Shown: positions 24,727 through 34,485, counted from the stretch's first letter. The stretch is 64,000 nucleotides of DNA from Taklimakanibacter albus (GCF_016595235.1 NZ_JAENHL010000007.1:1276765-1340764), one strand, 5' to 3'. Notes: generated by a model not told the origin, from the letters alone. Translations and numbers: made by a program.

Positions 24727-26046
24727 ATGAACATGTTGAAGTGGGCGCTCATGGGCAGTGCGGCTCTCGCCGTGACGGCCACCGCCGCCCGGGCTGATGA
24801 TCTCAGCGCTCTCAAGGCGCAGATCGAAACCCTGCAGTCGCGCGTGACCCAGCTCGAAGCTCAGCCGCAGGCCTCGATGCCGTCGGGCTACAGCCTGCTG
24901 TCGATCCGCGACGGCCAGGGCAATTTCCAGGGCGTTCTGCCGGAACGCGCTGCTGATCGCGTCCGTGAAGAATCGGGCTTCACGCTCTCGGTCGTTCCGA
25001 CCGCTGACGCGGCTCCGGCTGCCGAAGTGTCGGTGTCCGGCGAAATCCGCACCGCCTTGATCTACACGGACTACGAGAACGACGACAACGCGGACATCAA
25101 CGTCCGTGGCCGTATCTTCATCAAGGGCAAGGCCGACACGGCCGTGGGTGAAGTCGGTGGCTACTTCCGTCTCCAGGCCAATGGCGGTGGTGATTTCGGC
25201 GACTACTCCGAGAACACCAAGATGAACAAGGCCTATGGCTGGTGGAAGTTCGCTCCGGAATGGGAGCTGATGGCCGGTTATAACGACAACACCGCCGCTC
25301 TTCAGGTGGGTTGGGACTGGCTCGCGGCCACCGGCCCGGTCGCTTCCTTCGGTCCGTCGAACCCGGCTAACGAGCAGATGCGCCTGACCTACTCGTCCGG
25401 CCCGCTCTCCTTCGCCATCGCGGTCGAAGATCCGGACAGCGCGACGGGTTACGCGGTCAACTTCGGCGCTGACAAGGCGGCTGGCGGCGGCGACGACTTC
25501 GTCGTTGAAGCTGACGCTGCCGACCGCAGCGACATCCCGGCCGTTCAGGGCTACCTGATGTACTCGTCGGATGCCTTCACCGGTCAGATCGTCGCTCTCT
25601 ATCAGGACGACACTCTCGGTGATGACGCCGACTGGGCGATCGGCGGCGGTGCCACCGTCGGCCTCGGCGAGATGTTCCAGCTGACCGTTGGCGCAGTCTA
25701 CGGCGAAGGCACCAACTCCTACGCCAACAACCTCGGCCCGCTGACGGTTGACGAAGAATTCTGGGGCGCGTCCGCAGGCATTCTCGCCAATCTCTCGGAA
25801 GACACCCGCCTCGAGCTGGGCGTCGGCTATGAGGACTACGACAATGCCGGTACCGCTCTCGGCTTCGGCGGTGGCGTGTACTGGGATCCGGTCAGTCAGG
25901 TCACTCTCGGCGTCGGCGCGACCTACATCGACTACGGCGATCGCCAGGATGTCGGCACCGATGGCCTGGGCAACCTCGCTTTCGTGGACGACAGCAACGA
26001 AGACAGCCTCCAGGTGTTCTTCGGCACCTGGCTGCGCTTCCCCTGA
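24727..26046 (+). CDS. Outer-membrane porin A
   Basis: A 439-residue porin-like beta-barrel protein. Signal peptide about residues 1-22 (MNMLKWALMGSAALAVTATAARA), then a short coiled coil DDLSALKAQIETLQSRVTQLEAQP (about 23-46) and a barrel of alternating strands (VSGEIRTALIYTDYEND, GRIFIKGKADTAVGEVGGYFRLQ, AYGWWKFAPEWELMAGYND...). It ends in ...FFGTWLRFP, so Phe is next to last rather than last. ATG 24727 is used because it begins the signal peptide and follows GAGGGAG. Paralogues are at 26466 (very close) and 35244 (more distant). An intrinsic terminator follows. Solute specificity is not visible. Confidence 0.9.
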   Translation: MNMLKWALMGSAALAVTATAARADDLSALKAQIETLQSRVTQLEAQPQASMPSGYSLLSIRDGQGNFQGVLPERAADRVREESGFTLSVVPTADAAPAAEVSVSGEIRTALIYTDYENDDNADINVRGRIFIKGKADTAVGEVGGYFRLQANGGGDFGDYSENTKMNKAYGWWKFAPEWELMAGYNDNTAALQVGWDWLAATGPVASFGPSNPANEQMRLTYSSGPLSFAIAVEDPDSATGYAVNFGADKAAGGGDDFVVEADAADRSDIPAVQGYLMYSSDAFTGQIVALYQDDTLGDDADWAIGGGATVGLGEMFQLTVGAVYGEGTNSYANNLGPLTVDEEFWGASAGILANLSEDTRLELGVGYEDYDNAGTALGFGGGVYWDPVSQVTLGVGATYIDYGDRQDVGTDGLGNLAFVDDSNEDSLQVFFGTWLRFP

Positions 26047-26120
26047 TAAAGGGACGAGGATTGTGATTTAGTGCCGGTAGTTCCCACTTCTGGACGCTGA
26101 GTTCCGATCCCCTACAGGGA

Positions 26121-26152
26121 CCCCCGCAATCGCATTGCGGGGGTTTCTTTTT
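26121..26152 (+). terminator. Intrinsic terminator after porin A
   Basis: CCCCCGCAAT (26121-26130), loop CGC, ATTGCGGGGG (26134-26143), then TTTCTTTTT. Confidence 0.92.
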
Positions 26153-26465
26153 GCGTTGCACGACAGGTTACCAACGCACACGCTCATAAGCGACAGACTT
26201 TATTGTAACCGAACGCACGCCACTTCTACGCATCGTCGTTCTCTAATCATTGCGACTCCGACACACATTCCTGTTCCTGTTACAAAAACCGCACAGCCGG
26301 AATTAATCGATCCCGTCCGCGTGCCGACCAATTGTATTTCAGCCAACCTCGGATAAGTATCCGTTCAACCTCGATTCACAGAGTGGGGGTTGATACAGCG
26401 CTCTTCGGGAGAATTGTATCAAGAACGCAACAAAGTGCGTTTCGCTGCATTGATGGAGACTAATA
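26153..26465. promoter_or_regulatory. Upstream region of porin B
   Basis: Contains the 22-bp block at 26276-26297 identical to that before porin A (24533-24554), then AAGTATCC (about 26356) and AACCTCGATTCA as in porin A. Distance from block end to ATG is 168 bp here and 172 bp before porin A. No other gene is seen in this stretch. Confidence 0.6.
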
Positions 26466-27725
26466 ATGAAAACGATGAAATGGGCGCTTTTGGGCGGTGC
26501 GGCGGTTGCCGTGACAGCCACCGCTGCCCGCGCCGACGATCTCAGCGCGCTCAAGGCGCAGATTGAAACCCTCCAGTCGCGTGTGACGCAGCTTGAGGCG
26601 CAGCCGCAGGCCTCGATGCCGTCGGGTTACAGCCTGCTGTCGATCCGTGACGGCCAGGGCAACTTCGGAACACTCGTTCCCGAGCGTTCGGCCGATCGCG
26701 TTCGCGACGAATCGGGCTTCACGCTGTCGGTCGTCCCGACCGCCGATGCGGCTCCCGCCGCCGAAGTGTCGGTGTCCGGCGAAATCCGCACCGCTTTGCT
26801 CTACTCGGACTTCCGCAATGATGACAATGCGGACATCAATATCCGCGGCCGTATCTTCATCAAGGGCAAGGCCGACACCGCTGTCGGCGAAGTCGGCGGC
26901 TACTTCCGTCTGCAATCCAATGGCGGCGGCGATTTCGGCGACTATTCCGAAAATGTGAAGATGAACAAGGCCTATGGCTGGTGGAAATTCGCCCCAGAAT
27001 GGGAGCTGATGGCCGGCTATAACGACAATACCGCCGTGCTGCTGACCAGCTGGGACTGGCTTGCCGCCACCGGGCCGACCCGCACCTTTGGTCCGTCCAA
27101 CCCCTATAACGAGCAGATCCGCCTGACCTACTCGTCAGGGCCGCTCTCCTTCGCCCTCGCGCTGGAGGATCCGGATAATGCCGAATATCTGCGCAATGGC
27201 GAAGTCATCAACGGTGACACCGGCGACATTCCGGCGGTGCAGAGCTACCTCATGTATTCGACCGACAGCTTCACCGCTCAGATCGTCGGCCTCTATCAGA
27301 AGGACGATGCCGGCGATAATGACGACTGGGCGATCGGCGGTGGCGCGGCCGTCAACATCACCGAAGGCATCCAGCTGTTGGGCGCCGCCGTCTTCGGCGA
27401 AGGCACGTCGAGCTACGCGGCCAACCTCTCCCCGCTCACGACGGACGAGCAATTCTGGGCCGGATCGGCCGGTATTCTCGCCAACCTCTCCGACGATACC
27501 CGTCTCGAATTGGGCGTCGGCTATGAGGACTATGATGACGCGGGCAAGGCTCTGGGCTTCGGCGGCGGCGTCTACTGGGATCCGGTCAGCCAGGTCACCC
27601 TGGGTGTCGGCGCCACCTATATCGACTTCAAGGATGCCGCTGTCATCGACAATGACGGCCTCGACGTGATCGGCAACGAGGACAGCCTCGAAGTCTTCTT
27701 CGGCACCTGGCTGCGCTTCCCGTAA
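26466..27725 (+). CDS. Outer-membrane porin B
   Basis: A 419-residue paralogue of porin A with the same layout: signal peptide (MKTMKWALLGGAAVAVTATAARA), coiled-coil segment identical in its core to porin A, then the barrel, ending in ...FFGTWLRFP. Differences cluster in putative loops: a shorter segment after SFALALEDPDN, and FGEGTSSYAANLS in place of the corresponding porin A loop. Its own leader and terminator show it is a separate transcription unit although it is a tandem duplicate. Different loops suggest altered solute selectivity or regulation. Confidence 0.9.
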   Translation: MKTMKWALLGGAAVAVTATAARADDLSALKAQIETLQSRVTQLEAQPQASMPSGYSLLSIRDGQGNFGTLVPERSADRVRDESGFTLSVVPTADAAPAAEVSVSGEIRTALLYSDFRNDDNADINIRGRIFIKGKADTAVGEVGGYFRLQSNGGGDFGDYSENVKMNKAYGWWKFAPEWELMAGYNDNTAVLLTSWDWLAATGPTRTFGPSNPYNEQIRLTYSSGPLSFALALEDPDNAEYLRNGEVINGDTGDIPAVQSYLMYSTDSFTAQIVGLYQKDDAGDNDDWAIGGGAAVNITEGIQLLGAAVFGEGTSSYAANLSPLTTDEQFWAGSAGILANLSDDTRLELGVGYEDYDDAGKALGFGGGVYWDPVSQVTLGVGATYIDFKDAAVIDNDGLDVIGNEDSLEVFFGTWLRFP

Positions 27726-27775
27726 GCCAGAGGCTACACGAGACCAAGCACCAACCTTCCTCCTAGGTGCTTACA

Positions 27776-27808
27776 GACCCCCGCAAGGCCAATTGCGGGG
27801 GTCATTTA
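27776..27808 (+). terminator. Intrinsic terminator after porin B
   Basis: GACCCCCGCAA (27776-27786) pairs with TTGCGGGGGTC (27793-27803) across a 6-nt loop, followed by the T-rich ATTTATTT. The stem resembles that after porin A, consistent with duplication of the whole unit. Confidence 0.8.
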
Positions 27809-27946
27809 TTTGCGCCGTGTGAAATGCCCCTTCATCGCGAGCTCGAGCCCGCGGCGGGTTTCCTTCGCATGCTGCTCGAAGCTCAACTGATCGTCGGCGA
27901 TGAATAGTCGAACAGCATGGGCTTCGCAGTACGCGCCTCGTTCCCT

Positions 27947-29047
27947 TCAGTTCGCCTTGACCAGCACCACGCGGCGATTCTTGGCGCGGCCCTTTTCATC
28001 GTCATTGCTGGCGACCGGCGCCATCATGCCGGCGCCCGCGGCCACCAGCCGGTTGGCGGCGATGCCGTATTTCGCCGCCAGCTCGGCCTTCACCGCATTC
28101 GCCCGCCGCGCCGACAGATCGATATTGTAATCGAACGCCCCCTGGCTATCGGTGTGACCGACGACGATCACCGACATCTGCGGCGCGTCGGTGAGAAGCT
28201 TGGCGATCTCCTTGAGCGTCGGCTCCGATTCCGGCTTGATATCCGCCTTGTCGGTATCGAAGAAGATGCCATAGAGCGAGATGCTGCCGGTCGTCGTGAG
28301 CGAGTCCGCCATCTCGGCCGCCTCGACCACGACCATCTTCTTGTCGCGCCCCTTGGGCTCGAGCACATGGACGACGGCGATCGTGCGGCCGTTGAATGCC
28401 TTGCAGTAGAGATCGTCGATCAACGAGAAGGTCTGCACGGTGACATAGGCATCACCGTCCTCCTGCGGGATCTTGGCGGCGAAGAAACGCTGGTCGTTCA
28501 CGCCGGCGGTCAGCGCGCAGGCGCCGTTGGAGAAGCCGGCATCCTTCAGATCGCTCTCATGGAAGAAATACATCATCAGGCTCATATCGCCGCCGCCGCC
28601 GGAGCTCGACCGGTCGGCCGCGCCGCCGCATTCCTCCTTCTTGCATTCGAAGAGGACCTGGCCTTTCGCCGCTTCGATCACATCCTGATAGTTGCGCAGG
28701 ACTTCCAGGGGCGACCGTTCGGGCGGCAGCACATAAGCGAGACGTGTCAAGGCGCCTTCGGCCTCGATCACCTTGTCCGGCGCATGGATCCGGTTGTTCA
28801 TCTGATCGCGGGCATCGGCGTCCGCGACGGGCTTCAGCGGTGACAGGGGCACACGGAAATCCGTGTAGGAGAACCGCTCATAGGAGACGATGAAGGAGCC
28901 TTCGTAACGCTTGACCAAGCCATTGTCCTTGGCGCCTTCGATATCCGCCGTAGGTTCGGTCGCATCGGCCATGGCCGGAGCCGCCGACATCACCAAGACA
29001 CCCGCGACGCTCACAGCCCGCAGGATTTTACCAATCATTCGTCGCAT
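27947..29047 (-). CDS. OmpA-family peptidoglycan-binding protein
   Basis: A 366-residue envelope protein. Signal peptide about residues 1-28 (MRRMIGKILRAVSVAGVLVMSAAPAMA). The N-terminal two thirds is a DUF4892-like region with a Cys pair (FECKKEECGG) and a Gly/Ser patch. The C-terminal OmpA domain (about 245-366) shows GIFFDTDKADIKPESEPTLKEIAKLL, VVGHTDSQG and NIDLSARRANAVKAEL, with the conserved Asp and Arg that bind diaminopimelate. It anchors the outer membrane to peptidoglycan. Start 29047 was chosen because the frame above it is not signal-like. The methyltransferase gene lies 55 bp upstream on the same strand. Confidence 0.88.
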   Translation of the reverse strand: MRRMIGKILRAVSVAGVLVMSAAPAMADATEPTADIEGAKDNGLVKRYEGSFIVSYERFSYTDFRVPLSPLKPVADADARDQMNNRIHAPDKVIEAEGALTRLAYVLPPERSPLEVLRNYQDVIEAAKGQVLFECKKEECGGAADRSSSGGGGDMSLMMYFFHESDLKDAGFSNGACALTAGVNDQRFFAAKIPQEDGDAYVTVQTFSLIDDLYCKAFNGRTIAVVHVLEPKGRDKKMVVVEAAEMADSLTTTGSISLYGIFFDTDKADIKPESEPTLKEIAKLLTDAPQMSVIVVGHTDSQGAFDYNIDLSARRANAVKAELAAKYGIAANRLVAAGAGMMAPVASNDDEKGRAKNRRVVLVKAN

Positions 29048-29102
29048 TGAATCACGCTCCGTTGAGGCCCCATCTCGCCGGTAGCTCATTATTTCCCCTG
29101 GG

Positions 29103-29879
29103 TCATGATTTGGCAAGAGCGGTGAAGCGGAAGACCGGCTGGCGCACCTCGATGCCGTCCTCGCCCGTTGCGTGATGAAGCTGCTCGAGTTTCACGGCGG
29201 CCCGATCGATGGAAAAATCAGGAATGATGAAAGGCAGGTTCTTCAGATACCACGCGAGCGCGCCGACATCGGCGAAGCGCATGACCTCGGTGCCTTGCGC
29301 CTTGTCCTCGATTGTGAATCCGGCGGCCACGATCTGCCGCACGGCGAAATCCAGGTCCCACATTCTGGAAATGGACGGCGCCATTTGGCCGAGCACCCGG
29401 TGAAAGTCCCGGGCGATCGTGGAAGCGACCTGCTGCGTCGCGAAGCGCCCGCCGGGCGCCAGAACGCGCAGGACTTCGCGGGACAGATAGGATTCATGCC
29501 GGCTGATCACGAGATGAAAGGACCCATCCGGAAACGGCAGGTCGCCGCCGGGCGCGCCCCGATCCTGCACGACATTTTCCGGCGCGCCTTCGACCGCGAT
29601 GACCTCCACACCGAGGGGGGAAAGCCGGGCCTGGGCTACCGGTATATTCGGCAGCCAGCCCTCGGTCGCCACACTCCGCTTGGGCAGCCGGCGCCGGCTC
29701 AACCATTCGCCGCCGCCTGTTCCCATATCGAGGAGATCGGGAGAGGCTGCCGCCAAGGCATCGACAAGCCCACCGAAGTCCCAGGGCTCCTGGGTGACGA
29801 TCCGCCCGTCAAGGGAATAATCCCAGCCTTCGAACGGCCGCTCCCGGGCCTCGACCATGAGATCGCCGAATTTAGCCAT
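29103..29879 (-). CDS. Class I SAM-dependent methyltransferase
   Basis: A 258-residue Rossmann-fold methyltransferase. SAM-binding motif I is DLLDMGTGGGEWLSRR (about residues 49-64), motif III/post-II is LPFPDGSFHLVISRHESY (about 112-130), and VLRVLAPGGRFATQQV follows. The N-terminus ERPFEGWDYSLDGRI is typical of a group of small-molecule methyltransferases in proteobacteria. The acceptor cannot be inferred. It may be co-transcribed with the OmpA-type gene downstream, but the functions do not clearly connect. Confidence 0.85.
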   Translation of the reverse strand: MAKFGDLMVEARERPFEGWDYSLDGRIVTQEPWDFGGLVDALAAASPDLLDMGTGGGEWLSRRRLPKRSVATEGWLPNIPVAQARLSPLGVEVIAVEGAPENVVQDRGAPGGDLPFPDGSFHLVISRHESYLSREVLRVLAPGGRFATQQVASTIARDFHRVLGQMAPSISRMWDLDFAVRQIVAAGFTIEDKAQGTEVMRFADVGALAWYLKNLPFIIPDFSIDRAAVKLEQLHHATGEDGIEVRQPVFRFTALAKS

Positions 29880-29940
29880 GCTTATTGCCCTCGATTAAGA
29901 TCTGGATCACCAGATGCGCGTCCCGGTGAAGAGGAATCAC

Positions 29941-29975
29941 CTTATCGCCAAAGTCTTCAACTTTGGCGGGATTTG
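29941..29975. repeat. Copy of the CGCCAAAGT palindromic module
   Basis: CGCCAAAGT (29946-29954), loop CTTCA, ACTTTGGCG (29960-29968), flanked by CTTAT and GGATTTG. The 35-bp block matches 14788-14822 with one difference. Confidence 0.75.
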
Positions 29976-30039
29976 TTCTAATTGGACTGACATATCAGCA
30001 AATCGCGCCGCCACAGGCATTTCTGACAGAGGATAAAAG

Positions 30040-31173
30040 ATGGATCTGGAATTCGATCTCGGCCGTGGACCGCAAGCCTTCGGCCATCGTTTCCTCATCG
30101 GCCTGCAGCAGAGTCCGGTGCTGGGCGACCACGACAAGCGGCTCCTGTCGACTTTGCGCCCGGCCGGCGTCGTGCTGTTCCGCGCCAATTTCCTCGCCAA
30201 TGCGCCTTATGAGGAGTGGCTGGCCTCGCATGCGAAACTGCTCGCCGATGTGCGCGAATATATCGGCCGCGACGAGGTCATCATCTCGATCGACCACGAG
30301 GGCGGCGGCGTGCTGCGCCCGCCTGCTCCCATCACGCCCTTCGCCTATGCGCGGGAATGGCCGAGCCAGGCTGCTTCCGTCGGCCGTGCCATGGGCGTCG
30401 AATTGCGCCATCTCGGCTTCAATGTGAATTTCGCGCCGGTGGTCGACGTCAATTCCAACCCGGCCAATCCGGTCATCGGGCCACGCTCCTTCGGCACGAC
30501 ACCCGAGGCAGTGGCGGCGGCGGCGCGCCAGTTCCTCGATGCGATGCAGGCGGAAGACGTGCTGGGCTGTCCCAAGCATTTCCCCGGCCATGGCGACACG
30601 GGGGTGGACTCGCATTATTCGCTGCCCGTCATCGATGTCGATCCCGACACCTTCCGCAAGCGCGAAGTCGCCGCCTTCCGCTCTTTCACCGATGCCAAGA
30701 CGCGCCTCTTCATGACCGCCCATATCGTCGTGTCGCAGGTCGATCCCGGCATTCCGGCCACCATGTCGCGCGTCATCCTCAATGACATTCTGCGCCAGGA
30801 GCTGGGCTTCAAGGGCGTCGTCGTCACCGACGATCTCGGCATGGCGGCGATCTCCTCCAAGCTCGACCAGCCGGAAACGACGCAGCGCATCGTCAATGCC
30901 GGCGCCGACCTCTTGTGCATGTGCGCTTATTGGGCCGACACGACGCGCATCCTGAAGATGATCGACTTCATGCAAGCAGGGCTGAAAGAGGGCACCCTCA
31001 AGGAAGCGACTTTCCGCGCCTCCTTCGACCGAGTCAAAGATCTGCTCGCCGATATCCCGAAACATGAGGTCAAGCGGCTCGGCGAGGAGACCTATGAACA
31101 GCATGCAGCCCTGGCGCCGCTCCGGCCCCGGGCACCGGTCCCGGCCAATGCGACAGGGGCGGCGAAGATCTAG
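30040..31173 (+). CDS. Glycoside hydrolase family 3 beta-N-acetylhexosaminidase-like
   Basis: A 377-residue GH3 enzyme without a signal peptide, so cytoplasmic like NagZ, which trims N-acetylglucosamine from imported muropeptides during cell-wall recycling. Key motifs: IDHEGGGV (about residues 85-92), the catalytic-loop motif CPKHFPGHGDTGVDSH (about 177-192), and the nucleophile region GVVVTDDLGM with Asp near 264. The NagZ-type His-Asp pair in KHFPGHGDT is intact. Length is close to NagZ (about 340). It sits alone; the classical NagZ neighbours (ScpA/ScpB) are absent, so a second, specialised GH3 is possible. Confidence 0.85.
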   Translation: MDLEFDLGRGPQAFGHRFLIGLQQSPVLGDHDKRLLSTLRPAGVVLFRANFLANAPYEEWLASHAKLLADVREYIGRDEVIISIDHEGGGVLRPPAPITPFAYAREWPSQAASVGRAMGVELRHLGFNVNFAPVVDVNSNPANPVIGPRSFGTTPEAVAAAARQFLDAMQAEDVLGCPKHFPGHGDTGVDSHYSLPVIDVDPDTFRKREVAAFRSFTDAKTRLFMTAHIVVSQVDPGIPATMSRVILNDILRQELGFKGVVVTDDLGMAAISSKLDQPETTQRIVNAGADLLCMCAYWADTTRILKMIDFMQAGLKEGTLKEATFRASFDRVKDLLADIPKHEVKRLGEETYEQHAALAPLRPRAPVPANATGAAKI

Positions 31174-31232
31174 GCGGCTTTCCGCGCCCCAGGGGCCTCA
31201 GTCACTGACTAGGTGAAAGATTGTCGGCAACG

Positions 31233-31646
31233 TTACTGATGAAACGGGAGCGACTCCAGCCGGTACAGCCAGACCAGCACGCCGGCGAGACCGAGGGTCA
31301 GGAGAAGTCCAATCGTGAAGTCGCCATACCACGGAGCTCTCGTCTTGCTGCCGACGGCTTTTGCGGCCAGCACCTGGTCGCGCGCGATGGCGATATTCTG
31401 TCCTGATGGCCGCGGCGCGGCGCGCGATCGGCCCCTCCGCCTTTGCTTCTCGCCATAGCTGGGCCGCGGCGGCTCGATTTCGATTTCCGAGAATGCGGAC
31501 AGCGGACGCCACTCGGAATAGCCGGGACGCCACAGATGGGTCTCTTTGCTGATTGTCCCGGACAGGAACAGCGACTGAACCTGATCACGCGTGAAAGGTC
31601 CCGCTTCCTTCGTTCCCTGCAGGAAGAACCATTCAGCCACACTCAT
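31233..31646 (-). CDS. GYF_2-domain membrane-anchored protein
   Basis: A 137-residue protein. An N-terminal GYF_2-like domain (AEWFFLQGTKEAGPFTRDQVQSLFLSGTISKETHLWRPGYSEWRPLSAF, about residues 4-52) is followed by a basic linker (KQRRRGRSRAAPRPS) and one C-terminal membrane helix (GDFTIGLLLTLGLAGVLVWLY, about 107-127). GYF_2 domains bind proline-rich peptides and often sit on membrane proteins. Start 31646 begins MSVAEWFF, matching family practice. Single gene; partner unknown. Confidence 0.75.
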   Translation of the reverse strand: MSVAEWFFLQGTKEAGPFTRDQVQSLFLSGTISKETHLWRPGYSEWRPLSAFSEIEIEPPRPSYGEKQRRRGRSRAAPRPSGQNIAIARDQVLAAKAVGSKTRAPWYGDFTIGLLLTLGLAGVLVWLYRLESLPFHQ

Positions 31647-31863
31647 CCGAATCCCCGTCCACCCCGTCGCGCACCGGCTTAATGCGACAGGCATTTCGAC
31701 GGGTCAATCAACCAGATATTGCATAGTCCGAACGGAACCTTGGCCCACGGGGAACCCCCGCAAAAATCTCAGCTTTTCAGCCCGATTTGTGAAATACTTC
31801 ACTTTTCCCGGCCGTATCCCGCGGGTATCAGAAGCCCCCCCGCAACGAAGACGTGCCACCGCC

Positions 31864-34485
31864 ATGCCGCTTCTCGAACGCGACCACGATCTGCAGTTGC
31901 TCACCGCCGCCTTGAACGATGCGGCAGCCGGCACCGGGCGCATTGCGCTGATCAGCGGCGAGGCCGGCATCGGCAAGACCGCGCTCATTGGCCATTTCAT
32001 CGCACGGAACGGTAAATCGGCGCGCGTGCTGACCGGCTATTGCGATTCGCTCTTCACGCCGACGCCGCTCGTTCCGCTGCACGACATTGCGCGCAGCCTC
32101 GGCGGCCGCCTATTGGCACAGCTCGAAAGCGGTGCACCCCGCGCCCAGCTCTTCGCCACCATGCTGGAGCTCCTGCGCGATCCGGCCGAGCCCACCCTCC
32201 TCGTCGTCGAGGACATCCATTGGGCCGATGAAGCGACGCTCGATCTTCTCAAATATCTCGGCCGTCGCATCGCCCAGACGCGCGCCTTGCTCATCCTCAG
32301 CTATCGTCAGGATGAGGTGGGCGCCCGGCATCCCTTGCGCCTGCTGCTCGGCGATCTCGCCTCCTCGCACACCACCTTACGCCTCACGCTGCCGCGCCTG
32401 ACGCTCGCCGCGGTGCGCGATCTGATCGGCGGGCGTGAGCTCGACGCCGATGCTCTTCACCGGCAGACGGCGGGCAATCCCTTCTTCGTCGCCGAGATCC
32501 TCTCCTCGGATGGAGGCGGTATTCCAGGCTCGGTAAACGACTCCGTGCAGGCGCGCCTGGCACGGCTTTCTCCCGCTGTCCGGCATGTTCTCGAAACTGC
32601 CGCGATCATCGGCAGTCGCATGCGCGAGGCCAAGCTCGAAGCGATCTGCGGCGCCGACGCCGATACGATCGACACCGCCATGCGCGCGGGAATTCTTGAA
32701 ATGGCGGGCGAGGACATCATCTTCCGCCATGAATTGGTGCGCGATGCGATACTGGCGGCGATGCCTCCCGGGCGCTTCCGCGATCTGAGCCGCCGGGTGC
32801 TCGCCGCGATCCGGGCGTCAGGCATCGAGCGCGGTGATCTGGCGCAACTGGCGCATCTCGCCGAAGGCGCCGAGGACACCGCTTCGGTTCTCGATTACGG
32901 ACCGGCGGCGGCCAAGACGGCCGCTTCGGCCGGCGCCCATCGCGCCGCCGCCGCGCAATATAAGCGCACGCTGACATTTGCGGTGGCGCGGCCCGCCGCC
33001 GAGCGCGCCAGGCTGCTGGATCTTTATGCCGAGCAATGTGCGATCGTCGACAATCTCGCCGACGCGATCACCGCGCGGCGTGAGGCCGTGGTGCTCTGGC
33101 ATGAAGCCGGCAACTCTCTGCAGGAAGGGGCTGCCCTTTCCAATCTCGCCTGGCCGCTGGTGCGCAGCGGCCAGAATGCCGCCGCTGAAGAAGTGAGCCA
33201 AAGGGCGATCGCCCTTCTCGAGGCGATGCCGCCGACCCGCGAATTGGCGGCCGCCTGCCGCATGCAGGCGCATTTGCGCATGCTCGATCGCGACAAGGCG
33301 CCGGCGGTGCATTGGGGCAAGCGGGCAATCGAGCTGGCGACACGCTTCGACGACAAGCCGACATTGGCCGCGGCCGAGCTGGTGGTGGGTGCCGCCATGC
33401 TGGTGAGCGGTGACGACAAGGGACTGCCGCATTTCAATCGCTGTCTCGACCTCGCCCGCGCCGGCGGCATGGACGATGTCGTCGGCCTCGCCTTCCTGAA
33501 TATGGGCTCATCGTATGGCGAGCGTTACGAATTCGGCAAGGCCGAGGCGCTGCTCAGGGAAGGCATCGCCTATGCCGAGGATTGCGATCTCGATCACTCC
33601 AACAATTACATGTCCGCCTGGCTCGCTCTGACCCTGCTCTATCAGGGCCGCTGGAGCGATGCGGGCAATCACGCGACCGCCGTCGTCAACTGTCCGAATT
33701 TCTCACTCGTCAGCAAGGTCATGGCCTTGGTCGCCTTGGGCCGCCTCAGGGCGCGGCGCGGCGATCCGGGCACCGCTTTGGCGCTCGATGAGGCGCTCGA
33801 CCTGGCGCGCCAGACCAATACGCTGCAGCGCCTAGCCCCCGTGCATGCGGCGCGCGCCGAGGCGGCGTGGTTCGAAGGCGACAAGGAGCGTGTCGCCGCC
33901 GAGGCGACGGCAGCCTATGAGCTCGCTTTCAATCACCGTCATCCCTGGCATATCGGTGAGCTCACCTTCTGGCGCCGGCGTGCCGGAGAAGATGTCCAGC
34001 CGCCGCGCTGGTGCGCCAGGCCTTTTGCCCTGCAGATCGATGGCGACTGGCAGGGCGCCGCCGCGGCCTGGCGAGATCTCAAATGTCCCTATGAGGAGGC
34101 GCGCGCGCTGGCCGACGGCGACATGGCGGCGAAGTTGCGGGCGCTCGAAATATTCGACCGGCTCGGCGCCGCGCCCGCCGCCCAGATGCTGCGCCAGCAC
34201 ATGCGTGATCAGGGGACACGCCGCATTCCGCGGGGGCCCCGTGCCACCACCTTGCGCAACCCGCACGGCCTGACGGTCCGCGAGATCACCATTCTCGATT
34301 GCCTGGCGGGCGGCCTCAGCAACGCGCTGATCGGCACGAGACTTCATATCTCGTCGAAGACCGTCGATCATCACGTCTCGTCGATCCTGGCGAAATTGCA
34401 GGTGCGGTCGCGCGCCGAGGCCGCGGCAGCAGCCCTCGCCCAGGGCCTCGTCATCCAAAATAGGGAGATGGCGGCGCCAAAATAG
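31864..34485 (+). CDS. LuxR-family regulator with AAA ATPase and helical repeats (LAL/MalT-like)
   Basis: An 873-residue regulator. The N-terminal ATPase has Walker A ISGEAGIGKTALIGHF (about residues 33-48) and Walker B LLVVEDIHWADEATLDLL (about 112-129). A long helical TPR-like middle (about 330-780) follows, and the C-terminal LuxR helix-turn-helix is LTVREITILDCLAGGLSNALIGTRLHISSKTVDHHVSSILAKLQV (about 800-845). Proteins of this design activate transcription after ligand and ATP binding. Start 31864 begins MPLLERDHDL as in relatives. The DUF4242 and DUF1127 genes follow within 72 bp on the same strand; LuxR-type regulators are often found beside DUF4242 genes, so they are probable targets. 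Confidence 0.9.
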   Translation: MPLLERDHDLQLLTAALNDAAAGTGRIALISGEAGIGKTALIGHFIARNGKSARVLTGYCDSLFTPTPLVPLHDIARSLGGRLLAQLESGAPRAQLFATMLELLRDPAEPTLLVVEDIHWADEATLDLLKYLGRRIAQTRALLILSYRQDEVGARHPLRLLLGDLASSHTTLRLTLPRLTLAAVRDLIGGRELDADALHRQTAGNPFFVAEILSSDGGGIPGSVNDSVQARLARLSPAVRHVLETAAIIGSRMREAKLEAICGADADTIDTAMRAGILEMAGEDIIFRHELVRDAILAAMPPGRFRDLSRRVLAAIRASGIERGDLAQLAHLAEGAEDTASVLDYGPAAAKTAASAGAHRAAAAQYKRTLTFAVARPAAERARLLDLYAEQCAIVDNLADAITARREAVVLWHEAGNSLQEGAALSNLAWPLVRSGQNAAAEEVSQRAIALLEAMPPTRELAAACRMQAHLRMLDRDKAPAVHWGKRAIELATRFDDKPTLAAAELVVGAAMLVSGDDKGLPHFNRCLDLARAGGMDDVVGLAFLNMGSSYGERYEFGKAEALLREGIAYAEDCDLDHSNNYMSAWLALTLLYQGRWSDAGNHATAVVNCPNFSLVSKVMALVALGRLRARRGDPGTALALDEALDLARQTNTLQRLAPVHAARAEAAWFEGDKERVAAEATAAYELAFNHRHPWHIGELTFWRRRAGEDVQPPRWCARPFALQIDGDWQGAAAAWRDLKCPYEEARALADGDMAAKLRALEIFDRLGAAPAAQMLRQHMRDQGTRRIPRGPRATTLRNPHGLTVREITILDCLAGGLSNALIGTRLHISSKTVDHHVSSILAKLQVRSRAEAAAAALAQGLVIQNREMAAPK

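Noticed and set aside
30040-31173. Symbol nagZ for the GH3 enzyme
   Set aside because: Motifs fit, but the usual sporulation-related/scpA-scpB context is missing and the protein is longer than typical NagZ, so only the family is stated.
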